Assembly (NCBI RefSeq): GCF_022919715.1 | Contig: NZ_CP095042.1 | Coordinates: forward strand, 2,666,001 to 2,730,000 | DNA length: 64,000 nt | Source of the DNA: Agromyces sp. H17E-10 | GTDB taxonomy: Bacteria > Actinomycetota > Actinomycetes > Actinomycetales > Microbacteriaceae | Reading direction: 5' to 3' | Shown here: piece after piece, positions 1-7,732 of the stretch | Layout: every line of letters begins with the position of its first letter | How positions within the stretch are numbered: the stretch's first letter is position 1 | Notes under the pieces: generated by a model | Database searches by the model: none | Told to the model about the DNA's origin: nothing | Seen by the model: only the letters and a program-made list of their open reading frames with translations | Translations under genes and position numbers: made by a program

Positions 1-510
1 CACGAGCCGCAGTCGCGCGGCGTCGCAGGCGCGATCGCCGAGCTCAAGTCAGCCCTCGCCGATCTGCCGGCGGCCGGCGTGAACACCGACCCGCTCGCCT
101 GCCTCGCTCGGCTGCACGCCGCGAACGACGCACTGGATGCCGCGATCGCAGCCGTCCGCGAGCGTGCGACGCACCCCGCCTCGTCGCCCGAGCACGTACG
201 CCACGCTGTCTACGACGCCGACCAGCAGCTCGAGCTGGTGCGCGACACGATCGTCGGCCACCCGGGTTGGATCGGCCCCGAGGCCCTGGCGCAGCTGGCC
301 CAGTCAGAGCGCGTCCGGATCGATCTCGGCCACTACCTCGGCAGTTCGACCGCGCGGGTCACCCTGGCCGACGAAGACCACCGAGCGCACGTGATCGCCA
401 TGGCGCAGCACGTCGCCGACCTCGCCGGCGAAGCCCTGCACCTGGCCCGGCGCGACATCCGCGCGGCCCGCTTGCAGGATGCCGGGCGGCGGAGCGCCAT
501 GCTCGACTGA
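1..510 (+). CDS. C-terminal part of a TPM-domain-like protein (5' end outside window)
   Basis: The frame is open from the first base, so the true start lies upstream and only about 169 C-terminal residues are visible. They are alanine/arginine-rich and probably helical, with the pattern GPEALAQLAQSERVRIDLG followed by AQHVADLAGEALHLARRDI. This resembles the coiled-coil tail that follows the TPM (YgcG-like) domain and membrane segment in many actinobacterial proteins. The TPM domain itself is outside the window, so the assignment rests on the tail only and is tentative. The gene ends with TGA and is followed by a 142-bp gap in which I see no clear terminator. Confidence 0.5.
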   Translation, partial: HEPQSRGVAGAIAELKSALADLPAAGVNTDPLACLARLHAANDALDAAIAAVRERATHPASSPEHVRHAVYDADQQLELVRDTIVGHPGWIGPEALAQLAQSERVRIDLGHYLGSSTARVTLADEDHRAHVIAMAQHVADLAGEALHLARRDIRAARLQDAGRRSAMLD

Positions 511-652
511 CTGCAGCGCACACCGTGGGCGGCTCCCGTACGCGGCCGTGATTGACTGGGCTCGTGGATGACCTTCCGGAGCGCCTCGTCACGGTGGGGC
601 AGCCTTCTCCCGTGTTGATTCGGACGACTCGATCGCGTGTTGGACCTCGGTC

Positions 653-1030
653 ATGGGCGTCGACGCGGTTGGTGACGGCGGAGCTGTGAGCCTGGTCATC
701 GAGCCGGCCGGTGTGCCGGAGCCGGCGGTGATTGAGCTTGCAGCGACAGTCGGAACTCGGTTCGGCGAGTTCGCCGAGCTCGCCGGCGAGTATCTGCGCG
801 AACGGCTGCGTGAGCCGGAGTTCGCCCTCGGGCAGTCCGAACTCGTGAAGCTGGACGCTCCTGAGGTGCCGTTCGGCGAACCGGAGGCCGTGATCTGGGC
901 TGACGGGTCCTGGATGCTGCGGTTCGTCGAGTCGAGCCTCGAGATGGCCGACCCCTTCGGAATCGGCGTGCTGTTCGAGGGAACGACGCCGCAAGCGGTT
1001 GAGGACCTCTCGGGCGCCGACCCGGCGTAA
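653..1030 (+). CDS. Hypothetical protein, 125 aa
   Basis: An acidic soluble protein with no signal peptide or membrane segment. The central part (AELAGEYLRERL, then KLDAPEVPFGEPEAVIWADGSWMLRFVESSLEMADPFGIGV) alternates helix and strand as in a small globular domain. I do not recognise the family. ATG at 653 is taken as the start; GTG at 686 is possible and would remove 11 residues, and neither has a strong Shine-Dalgarno sequence. It stands alone between the TPM-like gene and the heat-shock gene. Confidence 0.6.
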   Translation: MGVDAVGDGGAVSLVIEPAGVPEPAVIELAATVGTRFGEFAELAGEYLRERLREPEFALGQSELVKLDAPEVPFGEPEAVIWADGSWMLRFVESSLEMADPFGIGVLFEGTTPQAVEDLSGADPA

Positions 1031-1178
1031 TCGCGCGCTGCGTCGCCCGCCTCGCGACGGACTCGCTACCGTTCTCGTTCCGACCATTCGACCCTTCTCC
1101 GCGATGACGGATGCCCCGCACTCGTGAATTCCGTAGGCGAGCGACACGATCCGGCGGCTCGCAGCACGCTCTTCGCAC

Positions 1179-1205
1179 TTAGCACTCGCGTGCCGAGAGT
1201 GCTAA
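1179..1205 (+). promoter_or_regulatory. CIRCE operator (HrcA binding site)
   Basis: The sequence is TTAGCACTC, nine bases, GAGTGCTAA, an exact match to the CIRCE inverted repeat bound by the heat-shock repressor HrcA. It lies 62 bp upstream of the hsp20 start codon, where it would occlude the promoter or early transcribed region. Confidence 0.93.
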
Positions 1206-1267
1206 TCTGGTAGGCGGGTGAGGATGACTCACTCAGGTCAATGGTGAACTGGAAGGAGACGAGACCA

Positions 1268-1696
1268 ATGGCCATGTACTGGGATCCGTTCCGGGAGATC
1301 GACCGCCTCGCCGAGTCCATGCGCGACGCGACGCAGGGGCCGCGGGTGATGCCCATCGATCTGCACCGCGACGGAGATCACTACGTTCTGGCAGCCGACC
1401 TTCCCGGTGTCGATCCGGGGTCGGTCGACGTCGATGTCGACGGGCAGCTGCTGACGATCCGGGCGGAGCGCACCCTGCGTTCGGAGAGCGGCACCGAGTG
1501 GCTCGTTCGCGAGCGCCCGAGCGGGTCGTTCCAGCGTCGGATCACCCTGGGTGACGGGCTCGACACCACGCAGATCAGCGCCCACTACGACAACGGGGTG
1601 CTGAGCGTGATCATCCCGATCAGCGAGATGGCGAAGCCGCGCAAGATCGCGGTCACGTCGACGCCGCACGCCGACAAGCAAGTCACTGCGAAGTAG
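1268..1696 (+). CDS. hsp20: Hsp20/alpha-crystallin family small heat-shock protein
   Basis: An ATP-independent holdase chaperone of 142 residues. After a short N-terminal segment (YWDPFREIDRL) comes an alpha-crystallin domain at about residues 28-125, with the conserved DLPGV and the C-terminal strand signature YDNGVLSVIIP. ATG at 1268 follows GGAAGGAG at 1251-1258 with good spacing; ATG at 1274 is the alternative. The perfect CIRCE element upstream indicates HrcA-controlled heat induction, which is more often seen on groES/groEL and dnaK loci. A GC-rich hairpin follows the stop codon. Confidence 0.95.
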   Translation: MAMYWDPFREIDRLAESMRDATQGPRVMPIDLHRDGDHYVLAADLPGVDPGSVDVDVDGQLLTIRAERTLRSESGTEWLVRERPSGSFQRRITLGDGLDTTQISAHYDNGVLSVIIPISEMAKPRKIAVTSTPHADKQVTAK

Positions 1697-1699
1697 ATC

Positions 1700-1727
1700 G
1701 CACCGGGCGGCCATCCGGTGCCCGGTG
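1700..1727 (+). terminator. Hairpin terminator after hsp20
   Basis: GCACCGG at 1700-1706 pairs with CCGGTGC at 1715-1721. An alternative eight-base pairing uses 1701-1708 with 1720-1727. It starts four bases after the hsp20 stop. There is no long T tract, as is usual in high-GC actinobacteria. Confidence 0.55.
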
Positions 1728-1797
1728 TTCGTGGCGCGTTCGGCTGCGAACGGCCGTCGTCCGCCGGGCCCGGTGGCCGGCCCCCGACAGGGAGCTG

Positions 1798-2049
1798 ATG
1801 ATGCAAGGGATTGCCGTTTCCGACGTCGCATCGCCGAATCGTGCGAGCGTGCCCGCACCGCTGACCCGACTCCGTGGCCGGCGTACGTCGACGGTCGACA
1901 CAGTCAAGGTGTCGATCATCGCGACGAACCCGCCGACCGGCGACGCGCTCGTCCTCGAGGGCGAAGGCGTCAGCGAGGAGCACGCGCTCGCGGTGGCGAA
2001 GGCGCGGGTTCCGCAGGGGTGGCGGACTGTGAGCTGCCGGCGGCATTGA
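1798..2049 (+). CDS. Small hypothetical protein, 83 aa
   Basis: A small basic protein. Residues 37-80 (KVSIIATNPPTGDALVLEGEG, then SEEHALAVAKARVPQGWRTVS) look like a compact beta-beta-alpha fold; the first 35 residues are low in conservation signals. ATG codons at 1798 and 1801 follow GGGAG just upstream. No family is recognised. The next gene starts 77 bp downstream on the same strand with its own ribosome binding site, so the two may share a transcript. Confidence 0.5.
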   Translation: MMQGIAVSDVASPNRASVPAPLTRLRGRRTSTVDTVKVSIIATNPPTGDALVLEGEGVSEEHALAVAKARVPQGWRTVSCRRH

Positions 2050-2126
2050 GCAGTCGCATCCGGGATGCGGGTGTGCGGTGCACCCCGCTCCCGGGTGTGT
2101 CTGCTCGACGACCAGAGGAGAGAATC

Positions 2127-2519
2127 GTGAACCAGAGCGGTGCGGGCTGGCGTCGATACGATCACACGATGTTCCCCGTGTTCCACGAGCGGTTCGAGGA
2201 GAAGTGGGGCGAGGGCACGGCGCCGTTCCTCGATCCGAGCGTCTACGACGCGGAGCAACCCCGGCCCCGCGCCCAATGGATCAACGTCGACACGGGGGCC
2301 GCCGTCGCGGTGGTACCAGTCTGGGAGGACGACCCGACGACCCGTTCGTTCGCGGTCTTCTACCTTCCGCCGAGCGGCGGGATCTGGGTGCTCCGGCCAC
2401 CGGGTCTGACCAGTTACATCGAATCCGCATCGGGGCGGGTGGGCGACGAAGTGACCCTGCGCAACGACTCGTTCCAGAAGGCGGTCGCGCACGCGGAGCG
2501 GTTCATCTACGGGGAGTGA
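2127..2519 (+). CDS. Hypothetical protein, 130 aa
   Basis: The GTG start at 2127 is chosen because AGAGGAGA at 2114-2121 sits at ideal spacing and the frame upstream has no coding character. The product is soluble with many aromatics (WINVDTG, VPVWEDD, FYLPPSGGIWVLRPPG) and resembles a beta-sandwich-like single-domain protein with no signal peptide. I do not recognise the family. It is followed by a 224-bp stretch without a convincing gene, then by a convergent small gene. Confidence 0.62.
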   Translation: MNQSGAGWRRYDHTMFPVFHERFEEKWGEGTAPFLDPSVYDAEQPRPRAQWINVDTGAAVAVVPVWEDDPTTRSFAVFYLPPSGGIWVLRPPGLTSYIESASGRVGDEVTLRNDSFQKAVAHAERFIYGE

Positions 2520-2743
2520 ACTGGCTTGAAGGCGGCCCCATGAGTGGCGGGAGCCCGGGTGCTGTGGCGCGGATGTGCTGGCCGGCCGCCGCCTCGGGCC
2601 GTCGGTCGATGGCGGCTCCGTGTCTCGCCAGCAGCGGACTTGCACCTCGTCAAGGTGACGCTGACCCCTCACGCCCTGGTTCGTACACGGTAGTGGGAGC
2701 GCCGACGGTCCACGCCACGAGCAGACCGCCGACGCTCCGCGGT

Positions 2744-2896
2744 TCACATCGACGCGCAGTGCTTGCAGAGCGGGTGACCACCAGTCCCCTGACGCTTGTT
2801 GTACCCGGGGATCTGCTGGCCGCTAGGACATTCGCTCTGATTGTGGTGAACGTCCGGGTCAGACGGGTTGATCGAGTAATACGGTGACACTCTCAT
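2744..2896 (-). CDS. Small conserved protein, 50 aa, with Cys/His-rich C-terminus
   Basis: A 50-residue protein starting MRVSPYYSINPSDPDVHHN. Cysteines lie in ECPSGQQIP and in the C-terminal LCKHCASM, a spacing that could bind zinc. The ATG at 2896 is set by AAAGGAG eight to ten bases upstream; the frame continues upstream but without coding signal. Similar short cysteine-containing proteins occur widely in Actinobacteria without known function; that statement is from memory of the family pattern. Confidence 0.65.
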   Translation of the reverse strand: MRVSPYYSINPSDPDVHHNQSECPSGQQIPGYNKRQGTGGHPLCKHCASM

Positions 2897-3026
2897 ATGC
2901 GCTCCTTTGCGGATGCGCCCTCTGGCGCATGTGCGAAAGTCTTCGATTGTGAGGTGATTTCGTAAAGACCCCTCTCCGAGGGTCACTCTGTCGCCGGTCG
3001 CCAATCACCCGGCAGGCCGACGAACG

Positions 3027-3836
3027 TCAGGGCATCAACGCCGACATCACCGACGTCCACGCCGCGACCGCCGCGATGGGCAACGCCGCAAACATCGCGA
3101 GCAGGCCGCCGACCGCCCACCACCGCCGACGCCCGCGCGCGCCGTCGACCTCGCGCCGCAGCCGCTCGAACGCGGCGACATCGGCTACGTCGAGCGTCGG
3201 CGCCTCATGCCACGTCGACGGTCGGGCCGCGGCATCCGCGAGCCGCTCGATCTCACCGGGCGGAACCGTCGCCGGCCGCGAACCCAGCCACTTGACCAAC
3301 TCGCGCTCGCGCAGCACGACGACGGTCGTCGGTCGTTCGCGCACGATGATCTTGCGGGCTCCGACGATCGCGATGATCGGCGTGACATCGACGAGTGCGC
3401 GCACCGCGACCGACAGCCGCTGCGATGCCCGCTTCGCCTCGAAGCCGGCGTTGCGCAGGTGATCGGTGCGCTGTCCGCTGACGAGCAGTCGCTTCGCGCC
3501 GAGCCAGATGTCTCGGCCCTCGTGGTGCTTCGCATTGATCGTGAAGACGCCGGGCGGGCCGATCACGACGTGGTCGATGTCACTCGATCCGCGGCCGATC
3601 GGCACCGAGTGGAACACGCGCCAGTCGGGCCCGAGCGCATCGAGCCGGCGGGCGACCTCGAGCTCGCCGAGCGCACCGAGGTACCAGGGCTCCGAGTCCG
3701 CGCTCAGCGGGGTGCGTCCGAACAGGCGTGCTCCCGCCGATCGCGGCGTTGCGTTCGATTGCGCCCGAAGGCACTCGGTGATCACGGATGCCGCGGGCTG
3801 ACGTGCGGCGAGCGAGACAGGCGCGGTGGAAGTCAT
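3027..3836 (-). CDS. NERD (nuclease-related domain) protein with C-terminal membrane anchor
   Basis: A 269-residue protein. Residues about 55-165 form a NERD domain: LGELEVARRLDAL with the conserved glutamate, then SSDIDHVVIGPPGVFTINAKHH with the Asp and Lys of a restriction-endonuclease-like core. The C-terminus has a hydrophobic helix after RGRRRWW, predicting a single membrane anchor. NERD proteins are suspected DNA-processing nucleases, but their role is mostly unproven. ATG at 3836 is chosen over the upstream in-frame codon because GGGGAGGG precedes it. Two GTGTG...CACAC palindromes lie upstream and may be operator sites. Confidence 0.8.
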   Translation of the reverse strand: MTSTAPVSLAARQPAASVITECLRAQSNATPRSAGARLFGRTPLSADSEPWYLGALGELEVARRLDALGPDWRVFHSVPIGRGSSDIDHVVIGPPGVFTINAKHHEGRDIWLGAKRLLVSGQRTDHLRNAGFEAKRASQRLSVAVRALVDVTPIIAIVGARKIIVRERPTTVVVLRERELVKWLGSRPATVPPGEIERLADAAARPSTWHEAPTLDVADVAAFERLRREVDGARGRRRWWAVGGLLAMFAALPIAAVAAWTSVMSALMP

Positions 3837-3933
3837 GATGAGTTCGCCCTCCCCGTCGCGCGGTCGCTCGGCTGGCGAACGCTTGAATTCGACCGTATTG
3901 GGCGGCGTCACGTGTTCGTGAGCCCCCGTTCGC

Positions 3934-3962
3934 GTGTGAAACACACCTGCCGTGTGGCACAC
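3934..3962 (-). promoter_or_regulatory. Tandem GTGTG/CACAC palindromes upstream of the NERD gene
   Basis: Two adjacent inverted repeats: GTGTG-AAA-CACAC at 3934-3946 and GTGTG-G-CACAC at 3952-3962, about 100 bp upstream of the NERD start codon and just downstream of the stop of the next minus-strand gene. The spacing suggests paired sites for a dimeric repressor. No known regulator is assigned. Confidence 0.35.
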
Positions 3963-3988
3963 AACGGCCAACGGAAGGGGCCAGCTCG

Positions 3989-4552
3989 CTACGGCTGCGG
4001 GGAGCTGCTGAGATAGCGGCCCGTGTCGAAGGACTCAAGTGGCGTGTCGCCTCGCATGTAGAGAGGATGGCGAGGGTGCCCACGCTTCGTGGGTTGTCCA
4101 AGTGACATCCAGTCGCAGCCTGCGGACGCCGTCAGCTGAAGGATGTCGAGGAGCATCGGCTGGAGATAGGGCCGGGATTCGATCAGCCCGCCCCATGCCG
4201 CCAGCAGAGTCAGCGGCCGGCCGTCGATGAATCTGGTGATCTGGCGATCGTTCTCAGCCTTGAGGTCTGGGCGATACACCCGGTCGAGGTCCTTCGGGTC
4301 CGTCGCGATCTGTGGGTACACGTTGAGCATCGTCCAGCTGTCAAAGCCGTTGTGCGCCGCGAAGCTGCTCACCCGCGAGATGGTGCGGTCAGGCGCGTTC
4401 GGTACCGCGGTGCTGGGGTTGATCCCGAAACAGACCAGCGGGTTGGAGCCCACGGTTCCGAGTACGAACCTCGCTGAACCGTCAGCAGCATGCTCGTAAA
4501 TCCACTCTTGGTCAACTGCCGGGATGTCAGGGCTTGCGATCAACTCATCCAC
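3989..4552 (-). CDS. DUF1643 family protein
   Basis: A 187-residue protein matching DUF1643: WIYEHAADGSARFVLGTVG, LVCFGINPSTAVPN, DSWTMLNVYPQ and a C-terminal GHPRHPLYMRGDTPLESFD are typical signatures. Function is unknown; homologues occur in mobile and defence-related contexts. The start is uncertain. GTG at 4552 is used because upstream in-frame codons run into the divergent gene and have no ribosome binding site, but a start a few residues upstream cannot be excluded. It is head-to-head with a GIY-YIG protein gene across about 190 bp. Confidence 0.8.
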   Translation of the reverse strand: MDELIASPDIPAVDQEWIYEHAADGSARFVLGTVGSNPLVCFGINPSTAVPNAPDRTISRVSSFAAHNGFDSWTMLNVYPQIATDPKDLDRVYRPDLKAENDRQITRFIDGRPLTLLAAWGGLIESRPYLQPMLLDILQLTASAGCDWMSLGQPTKRGHPRHPLYMRGDTPLESFDTGRYLSSSPQP

Positions 4553-4739
4553 GCTGCGAAGGTACCGGACGCCTCGGACGTGCCACCCAGTACCGAAGCG
4601 GGCAGGATGCAAATCGGTGGCGACCCGAGGTTGAGTGGAGACCGGTCGCCCCCATTCCGGGGCGCAACTCGGCGCAAGTGGCTGACGAGCCCGGGGCTTC
4701 TTCGTACGCTCGTATCCGTACCAAGGGGAGGGGCGTTGG

Positions 4740-5354
4740 ATGCCGCGCAGGGGCGAGAATCTCGACATCGACGAAGACGCCGTGAACGAGGCAGCCGAGA
4801 TGCTCGCGAGGCGGGGTGAACAAATCGACGTCCTACGCACATCCGTCCCCGACCTCCCAGGCCTGTACGCGTTCCACGCGGATGCCTCAGTGTGGCTCCT
4901 TCTCGGACTGGAATCGTCTGACGGCCCGCTCTATGTGGGCAAGGCAGAGCGAAGTCTCCGCTCCCGCGATGTGCGCACGCACTTCGAAGCCGGGAAGACC
5001 GGTTCATCGACTGTCCGTCGCTCGTTCGCCGCGCTCCTGCATGACGAGTTGAGCCTTCGCGCGATACCGCGAAACCCAGCGAAGCCCGCCCATTTCGCGA
5101 GCTTCGGCCTCGAGCCCGTGTCCGACGCTCGCTTGAGCGAGTGGATGCATGAGAGGTTGACCCTCTCGTGGTGGGCTTCCCCAGCGAATTTGCCGGTTCG
5201 ACCGTTCGAACGCGCAGTTATCTTCCGCTTCCAGCCGCCGCTCAATCTGACCGACGTAGAACGGCCGTCCCCGCGTCTGAAGGCAGCTCGTGCGCACCTG
5301 GCTCGCGAAGCCGCGGCATGGCGCCCGACCGATGAGGCGGCCGCGCTCACGTAG
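4740..5354 (+). CDS. GIY-YIG-like nuclease domain protein
   Basis: A 204-residue protein with a GIY-YIG-like core at about residues 40-125: PGLYAFHADASVWLLLG then GPLYVGKAERSLRSR, which supply the two short strand motifs and the catalytic-type tyrosine and arginine. The C-terminal part (RPFERAVIFRFQPPLNL) matches the end of the fold, where such proteins carry the metal-binding region. ATG at 4740 is preceded by AAGGGGAGGGG. It is divergent from the DUF1643 gene and may share its promoter region. Substrate unknown. Confidence 0.75.
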   Translation: MPRRGENLDIDEDAVNEAAEMLARRGEQIDVLRTSVPDLPGLYAFHADASVWLLLGLESSDGPLYVGKAERSLRSRDVRTHFEAGKTGSSTVRRSFAALLHDELSLRAIPRNPAKPAHFASFGLEPVSDARLSEWMHERLTLSWWASPANLPVRPFERAVIFRFQPPLNLTDVERPSPRLKAARAHLAREAAAWRPTDEAAALT

Positions 5355-5403
5355 CCCGGAGCTCCGAGGCGGCTCTCTAATACACGGACCGTTGGCGCGA
5401 TAT

Positions 5404-5424
5404 CGCGGCTGTTCGACAGCCGCG
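5404..5424. promoter_or_regulatory. Perfect inverted repeat between GIY-YIG and EamA genes
   Basis: CGCGGCTGT at 5404-5412, loop TCG, ACAGCCGCG at 5416-5424. It sits 50 bp after the stop of the GIY-YIG gene and 41 bp before the EamA start, so it may be a GC-rich terminator or an operator for the transporter. No T tract follows. Confidence 0.5.
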
Positions 5425-5464
5425 ACCCCGTGCCGATGTCGGACGTCAGCGGCAGAATGTCCAA

Positions 5465-6400
5465 GTGACTCGTCGTGGGCTGTTCCTCTTCATCGCGCTC
5501 GGCATCGCGTGGGGCATCCCATATCTGTTCATCAAGGTCGCCGTGGCAGAGCTCGACCCGGGCATGGTGGTGCTCGCGCGGTCGGCGCTCGCGGCGATCC
5601 TGCTGCTGCCGCTCGCGCGCTTCCGGCACGAGGTCGGGCCGGTGCTGCGGCGGTGGAAGCCGATGCTCGCGTACACCCTCGTCGAGATCGTGCTGCCGTG
5701 GTACTTCCTGAGCTCGGCCGAGCAGAGCCTGCCGAGCTCGACCGCCGGGCTGCTGCTCGCTGCGGTGCCGCTCGCGGGCGTGGGCATCGCGTTCCTCATG
5801 GGGCGGCCTGCGCGGCTCTCGGGCACCAACTGGGCCGGCATCGCGCTCGGCATGCTCGGTGTCGCTGCGCTCGTCGGGCTGGATGTCGCGGGGTCCGACC
5901 TGTTCGCCGTCGCCCAGATGGCCGTGGTCGTCGTCGGCTACGCGCTCGGCCCCGCGATCCTCGCGCGGTGGATGCCCGACCTACCCGGCATCGGCATCGT
6001 GGCCGTCTCGCTCGGCGCGACCGCCGTCATGTACGTCCCGTTCGTGCTCGCGACCGGCGGCGTGCCGACGGCGTGGCCGTCGACCCAGGTCATCGTCGCC
6101 GTCGTCGTGCTCGCCGTCGTCTGCAGCGCGCTCGCCTTCTTGCTCATGGTCGGCCTCATCGCCGAGATCGGCCCGGTCAAGGCGACCACGATCACCTACG
6201 TGAACCCGGCCGTGGCGATCATCGCCGGCGTCGTCGTGCTGGGGGAGCGCGTCACCGTCTGGACGATCGTCGGCTTCGCGCTCGTGCTGCTCGGGTCGTA
6301 TCTCGTCACGCGGCATCGCGCGACCCCTGCCGACCCGACAACGGATGTCGCACCCGAAGTCTCGGATGCACCCGTATCCCGGGGTCGCGGTGAGCTCTGA
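5465..6400 (+). CDS. EamA/DMT superfamily transporter
   Basis: An integral membrane protein of 311 residues with about ten hydrophobic helices in two EamA repeats, approximately residues 5-135 and 140-285. The sequence runs TRRGLFLFIALGIAWGIPYLFIKVAV at the start and ends in a hydrophilic tail after residue 285. DMT transporters export small metabolites or drugs; the substrate cannot be read from sequence. GTG at 5465 starts directly before the first helix. It converges on the flavin-reductase-like gene with only 24 bp between stops. Confidence 0.9.
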   Translation: MTRRGLFLFIALGIAWGIPYLFIKVAVAELDPGMVVLARSALAAILLLPLARFRHEVGPVLRRWKPMLAYTLVEIVLPWYFLSSAEQSLPSSTAGLLLAAVPLAGVGIAFLMGRPARLSGTNWAGIALGMLGVAALVGLDVAGSDLFAVAQMAVVVVGYALGPAILARWMPDLPGIGIVAVSLGATAVMYVPFVLATGGVPTAWPSTQVIVAVVVLAVVCSALAFLLMVGLIAEIGPVKATTITYVNPAVAIIAGVVVLGERVTVWTIVGFALVLLGSYLVTRHRATPADPTTDVAPEVSDAPVSRGRGEL

Positions 6401-6424
6401 TGGGCCCCCTGACCGGCGTGTGGC

Positions 6425-7030
6425 TCACCTGTGCATGGAGGCAGGGGTGTCGGAACGGTAGGAGTGGCCCAACTGTCCGCCGAGCCCGAAGTAGTGGCGG
6501 AAGTTGTAGATCAGGGGGCTCCACGCGCCCGGGTCGATGTGGTTCGTTCCGTGGACCACGATCTCGGATGCGGCGTGCACCATGCTCACGGCGACTTCGA
6601 CGATCACGAACCCTCCCGCGACCCCCGGGGTGATGCTGACCGCGGCGCCCTCCAGGTGCAGCGGGCACTCGGTCACCCGCGGCGGAGCGACCGTCGCCGA
6701 CGGCATCGACGTCAGGCCTGCAGCAGTGAACTTGTCAGCCTCGAACCGCATGCCCGTGGGCTTGGTCGCCGGCACCGGAAAACGGCCGGTCAGTGGTGCG
6801 AGCCGTTCGACGTGCTCCCACATTCCCGGCGATGGCACGTTCACGACGAGCTCGGGCCGCTCGCGGAGATTTGCGGCTGTCTGTCCGTCGGAGCCGACTC
6901 CGAGCACGAGCGTGTGGCCGAGCGCCCACGCTGATGAGATCGGTGCGAGGTTGGGCGTTCCGTCCGAGTTCATGGTCGTGATCAGCACGACCGGTGTTCC
7001 GAAGTACAGGATGCTCGGCTCGATGGCCAT
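6425..7030 (-). CDS. Flavin reductase-like (FMN-binding split-barrel) family protein
   Basis: A 201-residue protein of the flavin reductase-like family: PVVLITTMNSDGTPNLAPISSAWALG is the typical N-terminal strand pair with FMN-contacting Ser/Thr residues, and TAANLRERPELVVNVPS follows at the expected distance. Members bind FMN and reduce flavins or act in degradation pathways; the reaction here is unknown. ATG at 7030 is chosen; an in-frame GTG at 7078 or 7114 would add 16 or 28 residues without a better ribosome binding site. The gene is convergent with the EamA gene. Confidence 0.82.
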   Translation of the reverse strand: MAIEPSILYFGTPVVLITTMNSDGTPNLAPISSAWALGHTLVLGVGSDGQTAANLRERPELVVNVPSPGMWEHVERLAPLTGRFPVPATKPTGMRFEADKFTAAGLTSMPSATVAPPRVTECPLHLEGAAVSITPGVAGGFVIVEVAVSMVHAASEIVVHGTNHIDPGAWSPLIYNFRHYFGLGGQLGHSYRSDTPASMHR

Positions 7031-7202
7031 GAAGCCGCGGGTGTCGGTCGCTGGGTCGGTCTGGAGCGAAGGAGTCACCGAACGACGATACGGGCGAACT
7101 CTTTCGCTCAGCACCGATGTGTCGACGCAAGCGTGCGCGGTCGCTGTGCCGAGACCACGTCACAGCGTTGGCAGCCCTGATGATCCTCGACCCCGAACGA
7201 AT

Positions 7203-7236
7203 CGAGGGTAGGGCGGTTCATCCCGCCCTACCCTCG
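7203..7236. terminator. Strong 14-bp hairpin
   Basis: CGAGGGTAGGGCGG at 7203-7216, six-base loop, CCGCCCTACCCTCG at 7223-7236. It lies in the 387-bp gene-poor stretch 7031-7417, upstream of the flavin-reductase gene and downstream of the 61-aa gene on the minus strand, so it probably ends transcription from the latter. Apart from this hairpin and a doubtful 33-codon frame, nothing else was seen there. Confidence 0.6.
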
Positions 7237-7289
7237 TGGTGAATTCGGATCATCCCCGGATCAGTCCGCCCGAGGAACTCCGCTGCTCA

Positions 7290-7391
7290 TCAACGCCACC
7301 ACCAGTGCCCCATCGACGCCACCTCCTTGAACGGCCGGGCACCAGTCCCAAGTTCTGCACGATCTTCGATGCGTTCTGCAGTGATGTGCAT
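7290..7391 (-). CDS. Doubtful 33-aa peptide ending in GHWWWR
   Basis: An ATG at 7391 opens a 33-codon frame ending FKEVASMGHWWWR, between the 61-aa gene and the strong hairpin on the same strand. There is no convincing ribosome binding site (a weak GGAAG lies too far upstream). The Trp triplet arises from TGGTGGTGG. It is listed because the position before a terminator and the unusual ending deserve a check, not because translation is supported. Confidence 0.2.
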   Translation of the reverse strand: MHITAERIEDRAELGTGARPFKEVASMGHWWWR

Positions 7392-7417
7392 CGGTGCGCG
7401 GCCGGTACTTCCCGCCC

Positions 7418-7603
7418 TCAGTCGCCGTCGGCCGAGTCGCCGATGTCGCCCGCCTCGGCGGCCGACGGCTCCCAATCCTCGATCACCGCAGCACTCGTGC
7501 CGCCGAGCGCATCGCCGGCGCGCAGGTTCGCGCCCTCGAGTGCCCGCTGAATCGCGAGGTCGGTCTCCGACCCGGGGTCGACGTCTTGCCCATCGAATGA
7601 CAT
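7418..7603 (-). CDS. Small acidic hypothetical protein, 61 aa
   Basis: A 61-residue acidic protein (MSFDGQDVDPGSETDLAIQR...), rich in Asp, Glu, Gly and Ala and probably partly disordered. The ATG at 7603 has GGGAGG seven bases upstream on the minus strand, a strong translation signal. No family is recognised. It is divergent from the FAD-oxidase gene, from which it is separated by about 130 bp. Confidence 0.55.
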   Translation of the reverse strand: MSFDGQDVDPGSETDLAIQRALEGANLRAGDALGGTSAAVIEDWEPSAAEAGDIGDSADGD

Positions 7604-7732
7604 GGTGGCCTCCCTCCCGCCACCGTAGTCTGCGCTCCGCCGGCCCGACCAGACCCCGTTGGTTGTGGACCGGGTCTTGACGCCGGCGCCCGACCGGGGC
7701 ATTCTCGGCCGGAGGCAGACGGGGGAGTTGCT

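Noticed and set aside
3934-3962. CRP-type TGTGA...TCACA site
   Set aside because: The arms are only five bases with spacers of 3 and 1, unlike the 16-bp CRP site.
4555-4840. Longer N-terminus for the DUF1643 protein
   Set aside because: It would run into the divergent GIY-YIG gene, lacks a ribosome binding site and exceeds the usual family length.
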